Origin: Eutreptiella sp. 'Long Island Sound 2002'
Taxonomy: Eukaryota; Euglenozoa; Euglenophyceae; Eutreptiales; Eutreptiaceae
Length of the DNA stretch: 64,000 bases
Reading direction: 5' to 3'
NCBI GenBank assembly: GCA_964036045.1
Contig: OZ038385.1
Span: 57,445,919-57,509,918, forward strand
The position numbers were made by a program, and so were the translations under genes. Numbering within the stretch: position 1 is the first letter of the stretch; each line of letters starts with the position of its first letter. Of this stretch, positions 23,301 through 34,100 are shown piece by piece. The notes beneath the pieces were generated by a model. It was given only the letters and a program-made list of their open reading frames with translations, ran no database searches and was not told where the DNA came from.

Positions 23301-25976
23301 ATGCCTTCGGATACCAAACTGCCGGAAGGGGATGAGCAGCAGACCGCATCGCAAGCCGTTCACACAGCAGAGAAGACACGGGCGCAGTCGGGGCAGGCTC
23401 CAGTGAAGCGGACGGGGACCGACCGGGCAACGGAAACATTCCGGACAACGTGGATCAAAAAGGAGCTGGTCAAGATACAGCTGACCAAGATAAAGTTTGA
23501 CACCGACCTCACGCGTGGGCAGACCAGAGAGAGGGACGAGGACTCAGTACTATCGCGGATCGCAAGCCTGAGGACAAATCCACCCTGCCGGCCTATCTCA
23601 AACATTCTCATATGGCGAAACGAAGGTACACTACCATCCTGTCACACACGCGTCGTAATTTTCACACAGTCTGGTCGTTTGGGCACTGCAGTGCCCATCT
23701 CGCTGATATCCCCCATCTACCATCTCCCTGTGGTGCATTTTTCTATCAGCTGAAATTCCCTACTGCTTGGGCGGGGCTCATATCCTGACGGCACTCCAAA
23801 GACTTCACCGAGAATACTGTGAGAAGTCACGGGCACTGCCGGACTGGTTACAACACGTCTACTGCGAGGAGATCAGACACGACTGTCCTGTTGACATCAG
23901 AGAGATTATTGGAGGCGATCACAATGCGGTACAACACTCAGTGAGCAAGCTGAGTATGGGACAAGTGGCCGCTCGAATTTGGACCGAAGTGCAGAAGGGC
24001 AAAGCGAAAGAGATGCTGCTGGTGGCTCTGCGGAAGTGTGGCCGGCTGGGCGAGAAAACCTCTGTGGTATGAGAGATGCACGATGAGACCACCGTTGTCA
24101 GTCCTTTGCGTACCTGTGGCCTGTCCAACACTGTATCCCTGCCAGGACTCAATCTGGAAAAATTGGAGACCGCTGGTCTCATTACTGCAGATATCTGGTG
24201 GCCGCGTGGCTGAGTTTATTGACACCTTTGAGAAGACTGCCGGTGAAGGTATTATGTCCTCTGAGCACCTGTTTTCGTCGTCTTTTGGTGTTCATGGGAA
24301 CTGCAGTGCCCAAATTCGATGCGACCCTAATTTTTGCACTGCAGTGCTCAACCCATACACTCTGCGGCCGTTGACGGGACTGCATGGCGACCAGATGGAT
24401 GAAATACTGCTGTACATGGCTGGAGATGGGGCCAAGATCGCAGGACTACATGCCAAGGCCAGACTGTTGAAGCGGGACCGCCTGTGGGAGATGCTGTACC
24501 TTCACCCGGACAACACGCTCATCCATCCTTCTCGACGTATGTTTATGGGGCGGCTAGGTCTGGCGCGATCGCTGTTGACCCCCCCCCCCCCCGAACCCAC
24601 GACGTAAGGCTGTTTCGATCCCAGTGGTACCAGTGGTCTCCTGTTCTAACAGTGAACGTGCATGAAATGCAAAGAGTCCGCAAACTGCTTGCAAAGTCGC
24701 CGAGGGCCGCCAAATTGTCACTGGGGAAATGGACCTGGAGTGCCGAAAATCCCTTACCAAGCTGGGACACCATCCAGAAAGCACCGCTGTGGCAGGATGA
24801 GGAATGGGCTGACCTGAGGATTGCGCTGGCGAGGCCTGTCAAGGAAACTGCAGTGACAACGACTGATGGGGAGAAATCAACAACTATCTGGCTCAACAAG
24901 CCGCAGGATGGGACTGAAGCAACCGGAGCTCGAGCAGAGGCAATTGCGTTGGTTCTTGGCAAGGCCATCCCGTATACGATTGCATTGAGGGAGTACAAAG
25001 CGGTATGCAACCATTAGGCATAAGAAACGGATCGATTTCGCATTGCTGGTCACTTTAGGCACTGCAGTGCCCATCTGTAATGAAATGTGCTTTTGACAAC
25101 AGGTCTTCATTGAGTGTACGAAGGAACAAATGGACGATATCCATCCCCTGGTGCTGAAGGTTGCTGCGAAGTTGGTACCTGTGGCTATTGGTGGAATGGC
25201 GGCCGATGTTAAGTTCCTGGTTAATCAATTGCGCGACTCTGAGGAGTGTGGAGGCTGGCAGTATATTATGACCTCTTTTTTTTGATCAGGCAGTCGGTCA
25301 CCCGACCTATCGGTTCGAGGAGAGGACTATTTGCTTCTGTGTCCCCGACAAGTTTAGGGTGAAGGTCCCGAATATTTTCATTTGCGATCAGGGTGCATAC
25401 GGCAGCACCATTGGTCTGGCAGCGGCTGGTTGGCTCCTGCGTGTGCTTGGTATTGTTCCCCGACGCGACAGACAGTCCGAGGATGAAGTCTGGCTCCTGC
25501 TTTTGACAGCATCGGCTGTATTGCCAGCACAGCTCCCGTCCTGCCTTCCTGAGTCCCCCTGTCTGGCAGCTTGCTTCACTGGGCGCCAGGGTTTGTTTAA
25601 CGAATTCTGTGAACAGCTAGCGGCGTATGTGCAGGAGATGGACTGTGTCTACTTGGTTAACTGGGACGCTTGGATGCCAAGGATTAGGGACTGTATGCCA
25701 GTTGTGGTGCAGCGGCCTGGGGAAGGGGAAGATGAGGAGGGGGGGGACGATGTGGAGGAAGAGGAGGATGACGAGATCGTGCTGGTCGGAGGTGGTGACA
25801 GCAAGAAGAGGAGCACCCCCAGCAAGAAGAAGCCGTCCTCCGACGACAGTGGGGATGAGGTTGATGATCCCCCCAAAAGGCCAGCCAAAAAGGCCAAGGA
25901 CAGTACCCCCCTCAATATGTTTCACGCCAAAGTAGGTCAGGCCAAGGGTAAGAAGGCTCCACCAAAGAAGAAGTAG
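23301..25976 (+). CDS. transposon gene 2, multi-exon, unknown function
   Basis: Exon 1 starts at 23301 (CCTTCG..; ATG MPSDTKLPEG) and ends at 23625. Intron 1 is 23626-23749 (GT..AG) and restores frame into EIPYCLGGAHILTALQRLH. Further exons include about 24182-24240, about 24360-24537 (MDEILLYMAGDGAKIAGLHA), about 24634-25002 and 25103 to about 25219. The last exon is 25290-25976. Intron 25003-25102 is in phase zero (EYKA then VFIECTKEQ). The C-terminus is acidic, then strongly basic (KKRSTPSKKKPSS ... KKAPPKKK), suggesting nuclear or DNA binding. No known domain was recognised. The stop is TAG at 25974-25976. Introns 1 and 25003-25102 each carry the palindrome near their midpoints. Confidence 0.5.
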
Positions 25977-26632
25977 ACTGCGTTGTGCGGTTGGCACTGC
26001 CTGTGACCATGTCAGTAGTTTTTTCGCCTCGATTTGCACACTGTCGCGCATCCTGTTCTATGCAGGTGTGAGACTGGTGCCCTTTTTCATGTTTTGGTAA
26101 TTTTGGGCGCTGCAGTGCCCAAACTCAGCGACTCGCCCTTTTTTTACCCCTGCTGGGCCATTTCTTTTGCAGGCATTGTTGTTGTCATTTATTATTGGAT
26201 TGCCTGCACTGGCGGCGCCTCCGTTGTTGGTCGGCACCACTGGTGGTGCATCATTCTTGACGCTTCGCATACAATCACAGTGACTGGGTCAGCAGACGCG
26301 GTAACAAAAAGCAAACCAGACTTTTGCATGTGTTTGCCTGTCGTCCTCCTTGCTTCATTTTTTAGGTTGCATTTTACGGCATGGTTTGAAATGCAGCAGC
26401 GGATGATTTGGAAGAATTGGATTTTTCTTTGGATGGACACTGCAGTGCCCAAATTTGAAGGGGATACATGACTTTTGACTGGCACATGTTGTACCCCCTA
26501 CACACAGTCATTTTGGATAATTCACAGGTTTTTTGGGGGTGTTCTCTGCAAAGCACAATTGTGCAATTTTTCAAAGTGGTTTTTTAGCCCCCGTTTTGGG
26601 GTGGTACCCATTTGGGAACTGTGGCAATTTTG

Positions 26633-26657
26633 CTACGTGCGTATAGAGCCGCCTAAG
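26633..26657 (-). repeat. right terminal inverted repeat of the 6.5 kb transposon
   Basis: Exact reverse complement of 20136-20160. Followed by ATAGG (26658-26662), the second copy of the target duplication. Confidence 0.9.
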
Positions 26658-26662
26658 ATAGG

Positions 26663-28112
26663 GAGGCTTTGGTGCGGCCCATGGTTAAATGGTTGTTGCG
26701 TGAGGAAATAGTTACCATTATGGATGAAAGTTGCCCCTTGAGGGCGACCTGCTGGCCATTTGTGATCCCGAAGTCCACAGAGAAAGTGTCCCTTATCTTT
26801 AATCTCGTTGAATTCAATGAGAGCTTGCATAAGCCGCTGTCTTTCTCGCTGGATGGTTGGGAGCAAATCTCCAAGAAATTGGCGGATTGGCCGGCCGATA
26901 GGCCGTTGTTTTGTACACACGTGGATCTTAAAAACGCTTTTTGGAGTTTTAAGTTACCAAGACGGCACGAGAGGGCCTTTCGGTTCCGGATGCGTTGGGA
27001 AGGTGTGGAGAGAGTGTTTTGTATGTCGCGGATGCCGTTTGGTTGGAAACATTCCCCGTTGTTCTGTCAGACGGCGTTGGGAAGGATAGTGCGACCCTTG
27101 ATCCCGGAGGGATACACCCTCTTCCATTATTTAGATGATTTTTTGATTTTGGGGCCGGATCCAGCGCGTTTGCGTGTTGTGACTGCTCGCGTGGTCAGGG
27201 CGCTAGAGGAGGCTGGTTTTATTGTGTCGGGGAAGAGTACGTTGGAGCCGGTTACGGACATATTTTTCCTAGGGAAGTACATCAATTTAGGAGTGCGCAC
27301 GATCCGTTCACATCCACGGGCCTTCCTCCAGATGTTCAACATTTGGCTCAGGCTGGCCACGAGGTCCAGACCTTCTTCCCGGTTACTCTCCAAGGCACTG
27401 GGCTTCATCCATTGGCACTTTAGACCCCGTCTGGGGGGGGGGGCCACTGCTCGCGGGGAGCTATTGTTGTGATCGGTGGGGGGGGTTTGAGAGACCCACG
27501 CCACTGAAGGTGCTGCATGGACTGTGTACCGCGATCGTCCGTTGTATGGAAACTTGGGAACCTCCGGCACCGGCACGCCTTGCTGTGTTTCATGCATTGT
27601 CTGCTACGCCCGATTTGTGGGCTGTTCGCCACTGTGTGATGTTTGGGGATGCTGCTTTGGATACCATTCGATATAGGGGAGGGGCATTCATCCCGCGATT
27701 GTCAGGTGTCCGTTCCCAGGTGATTCCCCCTGCACGTCACACACAACAGAGCGCTGAGCTTTGGGTCTTGGTGTGGTTGGTGAGGTTGGCGGTCAGGTTG
27801 GGGTGGAATTATGTTGTGCTGGTCACGGACTCTCAGGTATCCGCGTGCCAGTTGGTGGCCCTGCGGGCATCCACGTGGCTGTCAAGGCAGCAGAGGCTAC
27901 TGAGGGCCCTGGTTCTGAGGTTGCTGCAGTCTGGTTTGATTGTGGAGGTCCGGCTGGTACCGGGCGTGTTACAGCCGGCTGACCCGCCGAGTAGGTTGGA
28001 TTCCAATTTCCAGTCTAATGTGCAGCGGGCGTGTATCCGTGCATTTCAACTCTGGCGGGTGTTGCTGAAGCACCCCCGCGAGGTGGTGTCGGTGGGAGGG
28101 TTGGTCTTGTGA
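26663..28112 (+). CDS. family A reverse transcriptase-RNase H (3' part of polyprotein)
   Basis: Starts directly after the transposon's target duplication. RT motifs in order: PLRATCWPFVIPK, THVDLKNAFW (catalytic Asp at 26924), MPFGWKHSP, HYLDDFLILG (YLDD at 27128-27139), GFIVSGKSTLEP and FLGKYI. The frame ends early at 27472 because of a G11 run at 27433-27443; with ten Gs it would continue into the RNase H frame. RNase H shows FGDAALD, QQSAELW, VTDSQVSACQ and QPADPPSR, i.e. the D-E-D pattern and the usual end motif, and stops at 28110-28112. It copies element RNA to DNA and removes the RNA strand. Confidence 0.8.
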
Positions 28113-28178
28113 GGTGTTCTCTGTTAGTTTTGGGGAAACACATGGTTCGCCATTTTCGCGGTGCTCAGCGCTTTTACC

Positions 28179-28661
28179 ATGCCTAAACGTGGGAAACGCC
28201 GCCGCCGCAGGCGTGGGAAGTTTCGTCACCGCCGGTCGGTGGAGGCGCTGCAGCGCTGGCGGGAACGTGCGCAACAGCACCTCAGGGTTGTGCTGGAGAG
28301 GCGCCTTGCCTGGCGGCCGGTGAAGCGGATCTGGCTGGGTCTGGCTGCTAGGCTGGTCTTCATGCGGCCTTGCTCGAAGGAGGATGCTCCGGGGGTGCTG
28401 CAGTTGGCGGCGCAGGACCTGGCAGGCCGTCTGCGTGGTGTTGCGGAGCAGCAGACGACCCCGACCGGTGATGCGAATGTTAAAGGAATAGGCGGGAATC
28501 ATCTGTGCCGCCATCGTTGGATTGTGAGGGTTGGGGATAGTAGGCTGTACCTTAGTCTGTCGTCGCACACGAAGGCTGGGGGCCAGCGTCTGCCCTATAT
28601 ATGGGTCCAAGGGAAGCAGGTGTTGGTGCGGCGCGTGTGCTTCATGTTCCGTGCTTTGTGA
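28179..28661 (+). CDS. small basic protein downstream of RNase H, unknown
   Basis: ATG 28179, 160 codons, TGA. The N-terminus is extremely basic (KRGKRRRRRRGKFRHRR), then helical and Arg-rich, suggesting nucleic-acid binding. It begins 66 bases after the RNase H stop on the same strand. No family recognised. The region near its end (CTATATATGGG.CCAAGGG, about 28596) is repeated at about 28817. Confidence 0.4.
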   Translation: MPKRGKRRRRRRGKFRHRRSVEALQRWRERAQQHLRVVLERRLAWRPVKRIWLGLAARLVFMRPCSKEDAPGVLQLAAQDLAGRLRGVAEQQTTPTGDANVKGIGGNHLCRHRWIVRVGDSRLYLSLSSHTKAGGQRLPYIWVQGKQVLVRRVCFMFRAL

Positions 28662-28679
28662 GCGCCCGCCGTTCTGAAT

Positions 28680-28862
28680 ATGCGGGGTCTGGAGTATGGG
28701 GCCTGTGCATGCTGGCACTGTACCCTGGGGTTGGCGCCGGCGCCGTGGCTGTTTGTCTGCGGGCACCAGGCGCTGCCCCCCTGTGAATTCGAGCGCGATG
28801 GCTGCGGCCCAACGCCTATCCTATATATGGGACCAAGGGGCGCGCGAGAGGTGAATTGTTGA
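28680..28862 (+). CDS. small Cys-rich ORF, unknown
   Basis: 60 codons from ATG 28680. Cys/His pattern CACWHC ... CGH ... PPC could bind zinc. It follows the small basic ORF by 18 bases. Length and lack of homology make it uncertain. Confidence 0.25.
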   Translation: MRGLEYGACACWHCTLGLAPAPWLFVCGHQALPPCEFERDGCGPTPILYMGPRGAREVNC

Positions 28863-29207
28863 ATTGTCTTGGTGCTTTGTCCTTTGTGATCAAAACAGAA
28901 CGTATACCACTGGGGATTGGTTCATTGTCATCAAGATGTAGCCACCAGCATGGCTACGCCTGTCACACTGACATTTGCTTAGCGCCGTATAGTGGCACAC
29001 TGGCCGCCAAGGTTGAGACCTATATACGATGAAGAAATAGTGTGATGCAGGCAATTGAAGTTCAGTGGTACTGCACTGCCATCAACTTGTACAATGAAGG
29101 TGGCAATACCATAACAGTGACCCAATAACTGTACTGTCACTTCAGTACTATACACACAGTTCATTGTCCATCATCCAGTGGCAAAACTAAAGTTATTTGC
29201 ATAACTT

Positions 29208-30350
29208 CAGTTTTGCTGGTGTCAACCGACCCTCCCCCCCTCCTCATGCTAGAACTCAATCACCCTGCACGAGACACGGTCCCCAAATCGAATCAAAACA
29301 GCAAACGAAAATTATTGGGGAAGAAAACCATCTCATTCTTGCACATACTGATCTCTGTCTGCAATGGTGCCCCAAGATATGTGCAGACCCAGGCTGTCAT
29401 ACAAACGCATGCGCGCATGTGCCTCAATAGTTGCCTGCCTAGGTGAACTGTTGAAGCATAATGAAGCATAGGATCAGCTGGATTAATTGTTGATTCCGCC
29501 AAAAAAAAAAACCCACAGAGACTCCAATCTATGGGCAACACATCGTAATATTCAGTGTTGCACCGCAAGGTGCAAGGCGGCTCTGCCACTGCAAAGTTGG
29601 GCCAACGCGCCCATGTTGTTGAGAACCAACTATACATCCTTTCCCATATATTTACGCGTCTCATCGACATAGCACATAGCACATAGCGCCCCATATGGTT
29701 CGGCAGATTGTTGTGTGCCCTACGAAATTTGGGCCCCAAAGGTCCCCACAAACCCAAAAGGTAGGCACCTTGTTGGTGTGGGTCAAGCGCAACGTGCATG
29801 CCCCACCTATCGCCTCCAATAAACCGGTTGCAACCGCCGGAGGTGTGCGTCGTGCCTAAAAAGGGCTGTGAGTAAGCCATGGCCATGCATCTGCCAAAAA
29901 ACGACTAGAGATATTGCCCGGGCGCCCTACCAATGTGATCTTGCCTTAAAGACATTTCAAGTTTTTATAATGATAAGGGCGGAGAGAGAATTTCAGCCAA
30001 CGCGCGACCAAATCTGCCACCACACTGGGTGATGGCGCAATTGTAGGACCTAATGGATTCAAACATTTCCCCATCCATGACAATGATTGGACTGGTGTGA
30101 GAATGCTCTTGGGGCTAAAAATATAGCCTGCATCTCCCAGCACTTGTGCAGCCCTTATCGTAGTTTGTTGCACCACCTGAAAATTAGAGCCAATGAAAAG
30201 TAAATTGTCCAGATATTGGATGATCATTGTTGTTTCCGGCTCTAGGGCCGACAATATGCGCGCGATCAAACGCTGGACTAGGCTAGGGCCGTGCAGGGTG
30301 ATTGAGGTCTAGCATGGGGAGGGCGGGGGGTTTGGCCGACACCAGCAAAA
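29208..30350 (-). pseudogene. family B RT-RNase H fragments, inverted, with a 62-bp inverted repeat at the ends
   Basis: Minus-strand frame 30300-29946 holds QYLDNLLFIG (YLDD box with N for the second D), GYIFSPKS and LSWMGK, like copy 2. After TAA, TAG and a frameshift, 29886-29293 holds an RNase H remnant (MHVALDPHQQGAYLLGLWG and NPADPM). The RT lacks the region between LDLN and SLVQ. The start of this copy (30290-30350) is repeated in inverted orientation at 29208-29270 (landmarks TTTGCTGGTGTC, CATGCTAGA, TCAATCACCCTGCACG). The 21-bp repeat (29270-29290) follows there. Heavily decayed. Confidence 0.6.
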
Positions 30351-31178
30351 ACATGTCAATGTTCAATGGGGATATTGAGGGTCATTTCCTCTGGTGATGC
30401 CCCGTTTTTTGTGTTCATAGATGTAGATGAAATTATTGGGTGGACAGACCATTGATGTTGCGGGCACTACGTCTTCTTTGCCGGTTTACTCTTCTCAGGA
30501 TGGCAATCCAGGGTCATTTCACACACCCATAGGAGCGTGCACAATTCTGCATAGTTGTGCATAATTTTGCATTGCATCATCGGACCTTGCCCGGTGCATA
30601 TTTTGCCCCCTACCCCCTACCCCTCTCAGAGAGGCTCAACTTCTGATACTATTTGATTTTGCTTGCTGGCACCCCTCCCCCAATTGTGCAACCACCACAC
30701 TGTTCAACGGCGCTATTTGCAAGGCCACTTTTTTTGATTTGAAATTGAATGACCGTGGGACTTGAAATGGCCTCACACATCCATCATGCTGCGTACAAAA
30801 TACAACTCACCATCTGAAATATGGGCCAAACCCAACACCCCTGGATGCTTTTGCCACATAATATCTACACACTGATGGTTGGCGGAGTGATTACCATCAG
30901 ACTGCTTAGAACTCAATTTCGTCCTGCAGATGTCACAGCTTGTCCATGCTATTTCCGACTGCTCTGCTTTTCATGTTTTGATCTGCATTGTCCTGTCATT
31001 GTCCATGGTGTTGTCCAACAACCACCCTGGTCAAACAGAATTTCTTTCTCCTTAAAAACACTCAGCCAACCATTCCTCTGGTGAATCGCAAACTTTGCTG
31101 GTCATTGTGCATCTGGGGGGGGGGGATCTCCCATCCTGACACTTCGTGCTTTATTTACAGTTGGTCTTGTGTGTTGCC
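30351..31178. other. no gene recognised; upstream of the methyltransferase gene
   Basis: AT-richer DNA with short frames only. An acceptor-like TTTACAG at about 31154-31160 precedes the first coding exon, so a 5' non-coding exon may lie here. Confidence 0.4.
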
Positions 31179-34100
31179 ATGCCCCCACTGCAGCAGGACG
31201 TTCCAAAGGAAGAGAATGTGTACGAGAGCACTAGATCCCTCCATGAGTATCTCATGATGCATTTTGGCACCAAGACTGATCTGATTGAGCCCGAGTTCGA
31301 GCAATATGCCCCGCTTTCTGCCCTTGATTTCCCCAAGCGATGTGCAGAGGAGTGCTGGGCTGTGGCAAGCGACCCTGCCAGTGCAGGCCTTGGGGGCAGT
31401 AAGGCCCGCGTTTTGGATGCTGGGTGCGCTGTGGGGCGCTCAACGTTTGAGCTTGCACGCTTCTTTGAGGATTGTGTAGGTGTGGACCCAGAGGGGAATG
31501 AGGAGGAGCAAGAGTGGCAGGGGTCAGGGTTCAGAGGGTCCAGGGCAACTTCTGTTACCTTCTACCTTTTTGCTGTAATTAATCTAGGTGTTTGAATGTC
31601 TGCAACCTGATAGGAGCTTAACCCCCCCCTGACCTGTGATACATCCTAGGAGCAGGGATGGTTGAGATTCTTGAATGCTCCTTGCTGGTGCTCCCGCAAG
31701 GAATATTGGGCAGCCATATTTTCCCTTGGGTTCCATGCCGTCCAGGATGTGGTATGCCCTCCGCCCAAATTCCTTAATCACCAAATGGCAGGTGAAGTTT
31801 GCTGTGTAGCCTGTGCCTCCCTACATGATTCTTTTTATGTTTTGTTCATGGTTTTTGGACAACAATAAAGATTCTGATTTTGACTCCAATACTGACACTG
31901 TTTGGGCAAGATTGCCTGTGGAGTTTTTGGTTTTGGGTGCCAGTGGCCCGCCGGATTTAACCGTACCTGGGTTCGGCTGACCTATCGGCTCGGCGTACTT
32001 ATCGGCTCGGCGGACCTTCGGCCGGCCGAAAGTCCGGCCGTACCTTCGGCCAGTACGGTTTAATCCGTCACCCCCCCTTGTACTATTACCCCCAAATACT
32101 AACAACCCCCCCCCCCCCTATTATTACTAACAAGACTCAGCTGTACACATAGAAGGCGGTGCACACACAAGGCGGAACGCACAAAAGGCGGTCTGTGGCC
32201 ACCGCAGGAGTCATGTTATTGAAGGGGCCACAGGCAAGGCGGTACACACAGAAGGCGGTGCACACACAAGGCGGAACACACAAAAGGCGGTCTGTGGCCA
32301 CCGCAGGAGTCATGTTATTGAAGGGGCCACAGGCAAGGCGGTACACACAGAAGGCGGTGCACACACAAGGCGGAACACACAAAAGGCGGTCTGTGGCCAC
32401 CGCAGGAGTCATGTTATTGAAGGGGCCACAGGCAAGGCGGTACACACAGAAGGCGATGCACACAAAAGGCGGAACACACAAAAGGCGGTCTGTGGCCACC
32501 GCAGGAGTCATGTTATTGAAGGGGCCACAGGCAAGGCGGTGCACACACAAGGCGGAACACACAAAAGGCGGTCTGTGGCCACCGCAGGAGTCATGTTATT
32601 GAAGGGGCCACAGGCAAGGCGGTACACACAGAAGGCGATGCACACAAAAGGCGGTCTGTGGCCACCGCAGGAGTCATGTTATTGAAGGGGCCACAGGCAA
32701 GGCGGTGCACACACAAGGCGGAACGCACAAAAGGCGGTCTGTGGCCACCGCAGGAGTCATGTTACTGAAGGGGCCACAGGCAAGGCGGTACACACAGAAG
32801 GCGGTGCACACACAAGGCGGAACACACAAAAGGCGGTCTGTGGCCACCGCAGGAGTCATGTTATTGAAGGGACCACAGGCAAGGCGGTACACACAGAAGG
32901 CGGTGCACACACAAGGCGGAACACACAAAAGGCGGTCTGTGGCCACCGCAGGAGTCATGTTATTGAAGGGGCCACAGGCAAGGCGGTACACACAGAAGGC
33001 GGTGCACACACAAGGCGGAACACACAAAAGGCGGTCTGTGGCCACCGCAGGAGTCATGTTATTGAAGGGGCCACAGGCAAGGCGGTACACACAGAAGGCG
33101 GTGCACACAAAAGGCGGAACACACAAAAGGCGGTCTGTGGCCACCGCAGGAGTCATGTTATTGAAGGGGCCACAGGCAAGGCGGTACACACACAAGGCGG
33201 TGCACACACAAGGCGGGACACACAAAAGGTGGTCTGTGGCCACCGCAGGCGTCTTGTTATTAATATACAGAGGGGGGGGTTGTTAGTATATCGGGGTATT
33301 ACTACAAGGGGGGGTGACGGATTAAACCGTACCTTCGGCCGGCCGACTCGGCCGGCCGAAGGTACGGCCGTACTTTCGGCCGGCCGAAGGTATGGCCGGA
33401 CTTTCGGCCGGCCGAGCCGGCTGGCCAAAGGTACGGCCGTACCTTCGGCCGGCCGAAGGTCCGGCCGGACTTCCGGCCATTTTTTCGGCCAAAACAAGGG
33501 GGGGGTGACGGATTAAACCGTACTTTCGGCCGGCCGATCGGCCGGCTGAAAGTACGCCGAGCCGATAGGTAGGCCGAACCCCAGGTACGGTTTAATCCGG
33601 TGAGCTGGTGCCAGTCTTGGAGGCAGGTTGTATTTTGCTCAAGGACATAAGAGTTTTAGAGCCCATGGACCAGTGAACCATTTCATTGGCCCTGGAGCCC
33701 AGGGCATGCAGTTCTGATGAAATGCTTTCTTGGCCTGCATTTATGGTCGTTGTTTTCCATGTTTACCAAAGTTTTCATGTACTGTGATGGTACTGTCCCC
33801 CTAGGAGGGGGCGGGGGGCAGGGCCAGGAGTGGGGACAACAGTATGTGGGTGGGTGGGTTGGGGGGTGGGTTGGAAGTTGATTCATGAAAAGGTTTCCCT
33901 GTCTGCTCGCAAGCAAAGTATACCATTTGGGCAAGGGCTGTTGTGGCAGAGAGCTTGCTTCCGCCCTCCCTACTTGCGGAGGCTTGAGGGAGAGCAGGGC
34001 ACATTTTCTGGAGGAAGGATGTGAACCGAAGTCGATTGATGGTTGTTCAGGATGTGAGCTTGATAAACCCTAGCACGCCATGTACGACCCCCCAGTACAA

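Larger units (their letters stand above)
20352..26453. repeat. nine dispersed copies of a palindrome, core GGGCACTGCAGTGCCC
   Basis: The central CTGCAG lies at 20361, 20602, 21953, 23686, 24301, 24339, 25062, 26110 and 26440. The best copy extends to 24 bp with TTTT and AAAA on either side (20352-20375). Others have zero to three changes. All lie inside the transposon and none in the surrounding retroelement. Two lie in inferred introns, one is in frame within an ORF (21946-21965), two are 5' of the first long ORF, and two are 3' of the second gene. Confidence 0.9.
20136..26657 (+). mobile_element. 6.5 kb DNA transposon with 25-bp inverted repeats and 5-bp target duplication
   Basis: Perfect terminal inverted repeats begin CTTAGGCGGCTCTATACGCA (20136-20160, and 26633-26657 on the opposite strand). 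The target duplication is ATAGG at 20131-20135 and 26658-26662. Removing 20136-26662 joins codon AGG (20133) to GAG (26663) in frame, linking YR linker to RT. The insert holds two multi-exon genes (about 20914-23219 and 23301-25976), probably an extra exon near 20433-20590, and nine palindromes. A 5-bp duplication with CTTAGG ends fits no common superfamily I can name. Transposase identity is inferred only. Confidence 0.85.
17208..28862 (+). mobile_element. family A retroelement: gag-YR-RT-RNase H (interrupted)
   Basis: It comprises a gag-like region with a Cys/His-rich segment (17208-17990), YR (18054 to about 18900), a long linker, RT (26663-27440), RNase H (about 27600-28010) and two small ORFs (28179-28862). 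After removal of the 6.5 kb insert at 20136-26657, YR and RT are in one frame. Outer limits are uncertain. No LTR or terminal repeat was identified apart from the 21-bp repeat at 17084 and 29270. Classical DIRS elements place YR downstream of RT/RNase H, so this order is unusual. Confidence 0.65.

Noticed and set aside
20136-26657. Maverick/Polinton or polinton-like virus
   Set aside because: No polymerase B, integrase, packaging ATPase or capsid-like genes; TIRs are only 25 bp and the duplication is 5 bp rather than 6.
32150-33256. CRISPR-like regular repeat array
   Set aside because: Units are contiguous with no unique spacers, in a eukaryotic genome; it is a minisatellite.
32159-33286. 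Long ORFs on both strands with a 33-residue repeat
   Set aside because: The 99-bp minisatellite period is a multiple of three, so open frames arise on both strands without selection. It lies in an intron inside a transposon.
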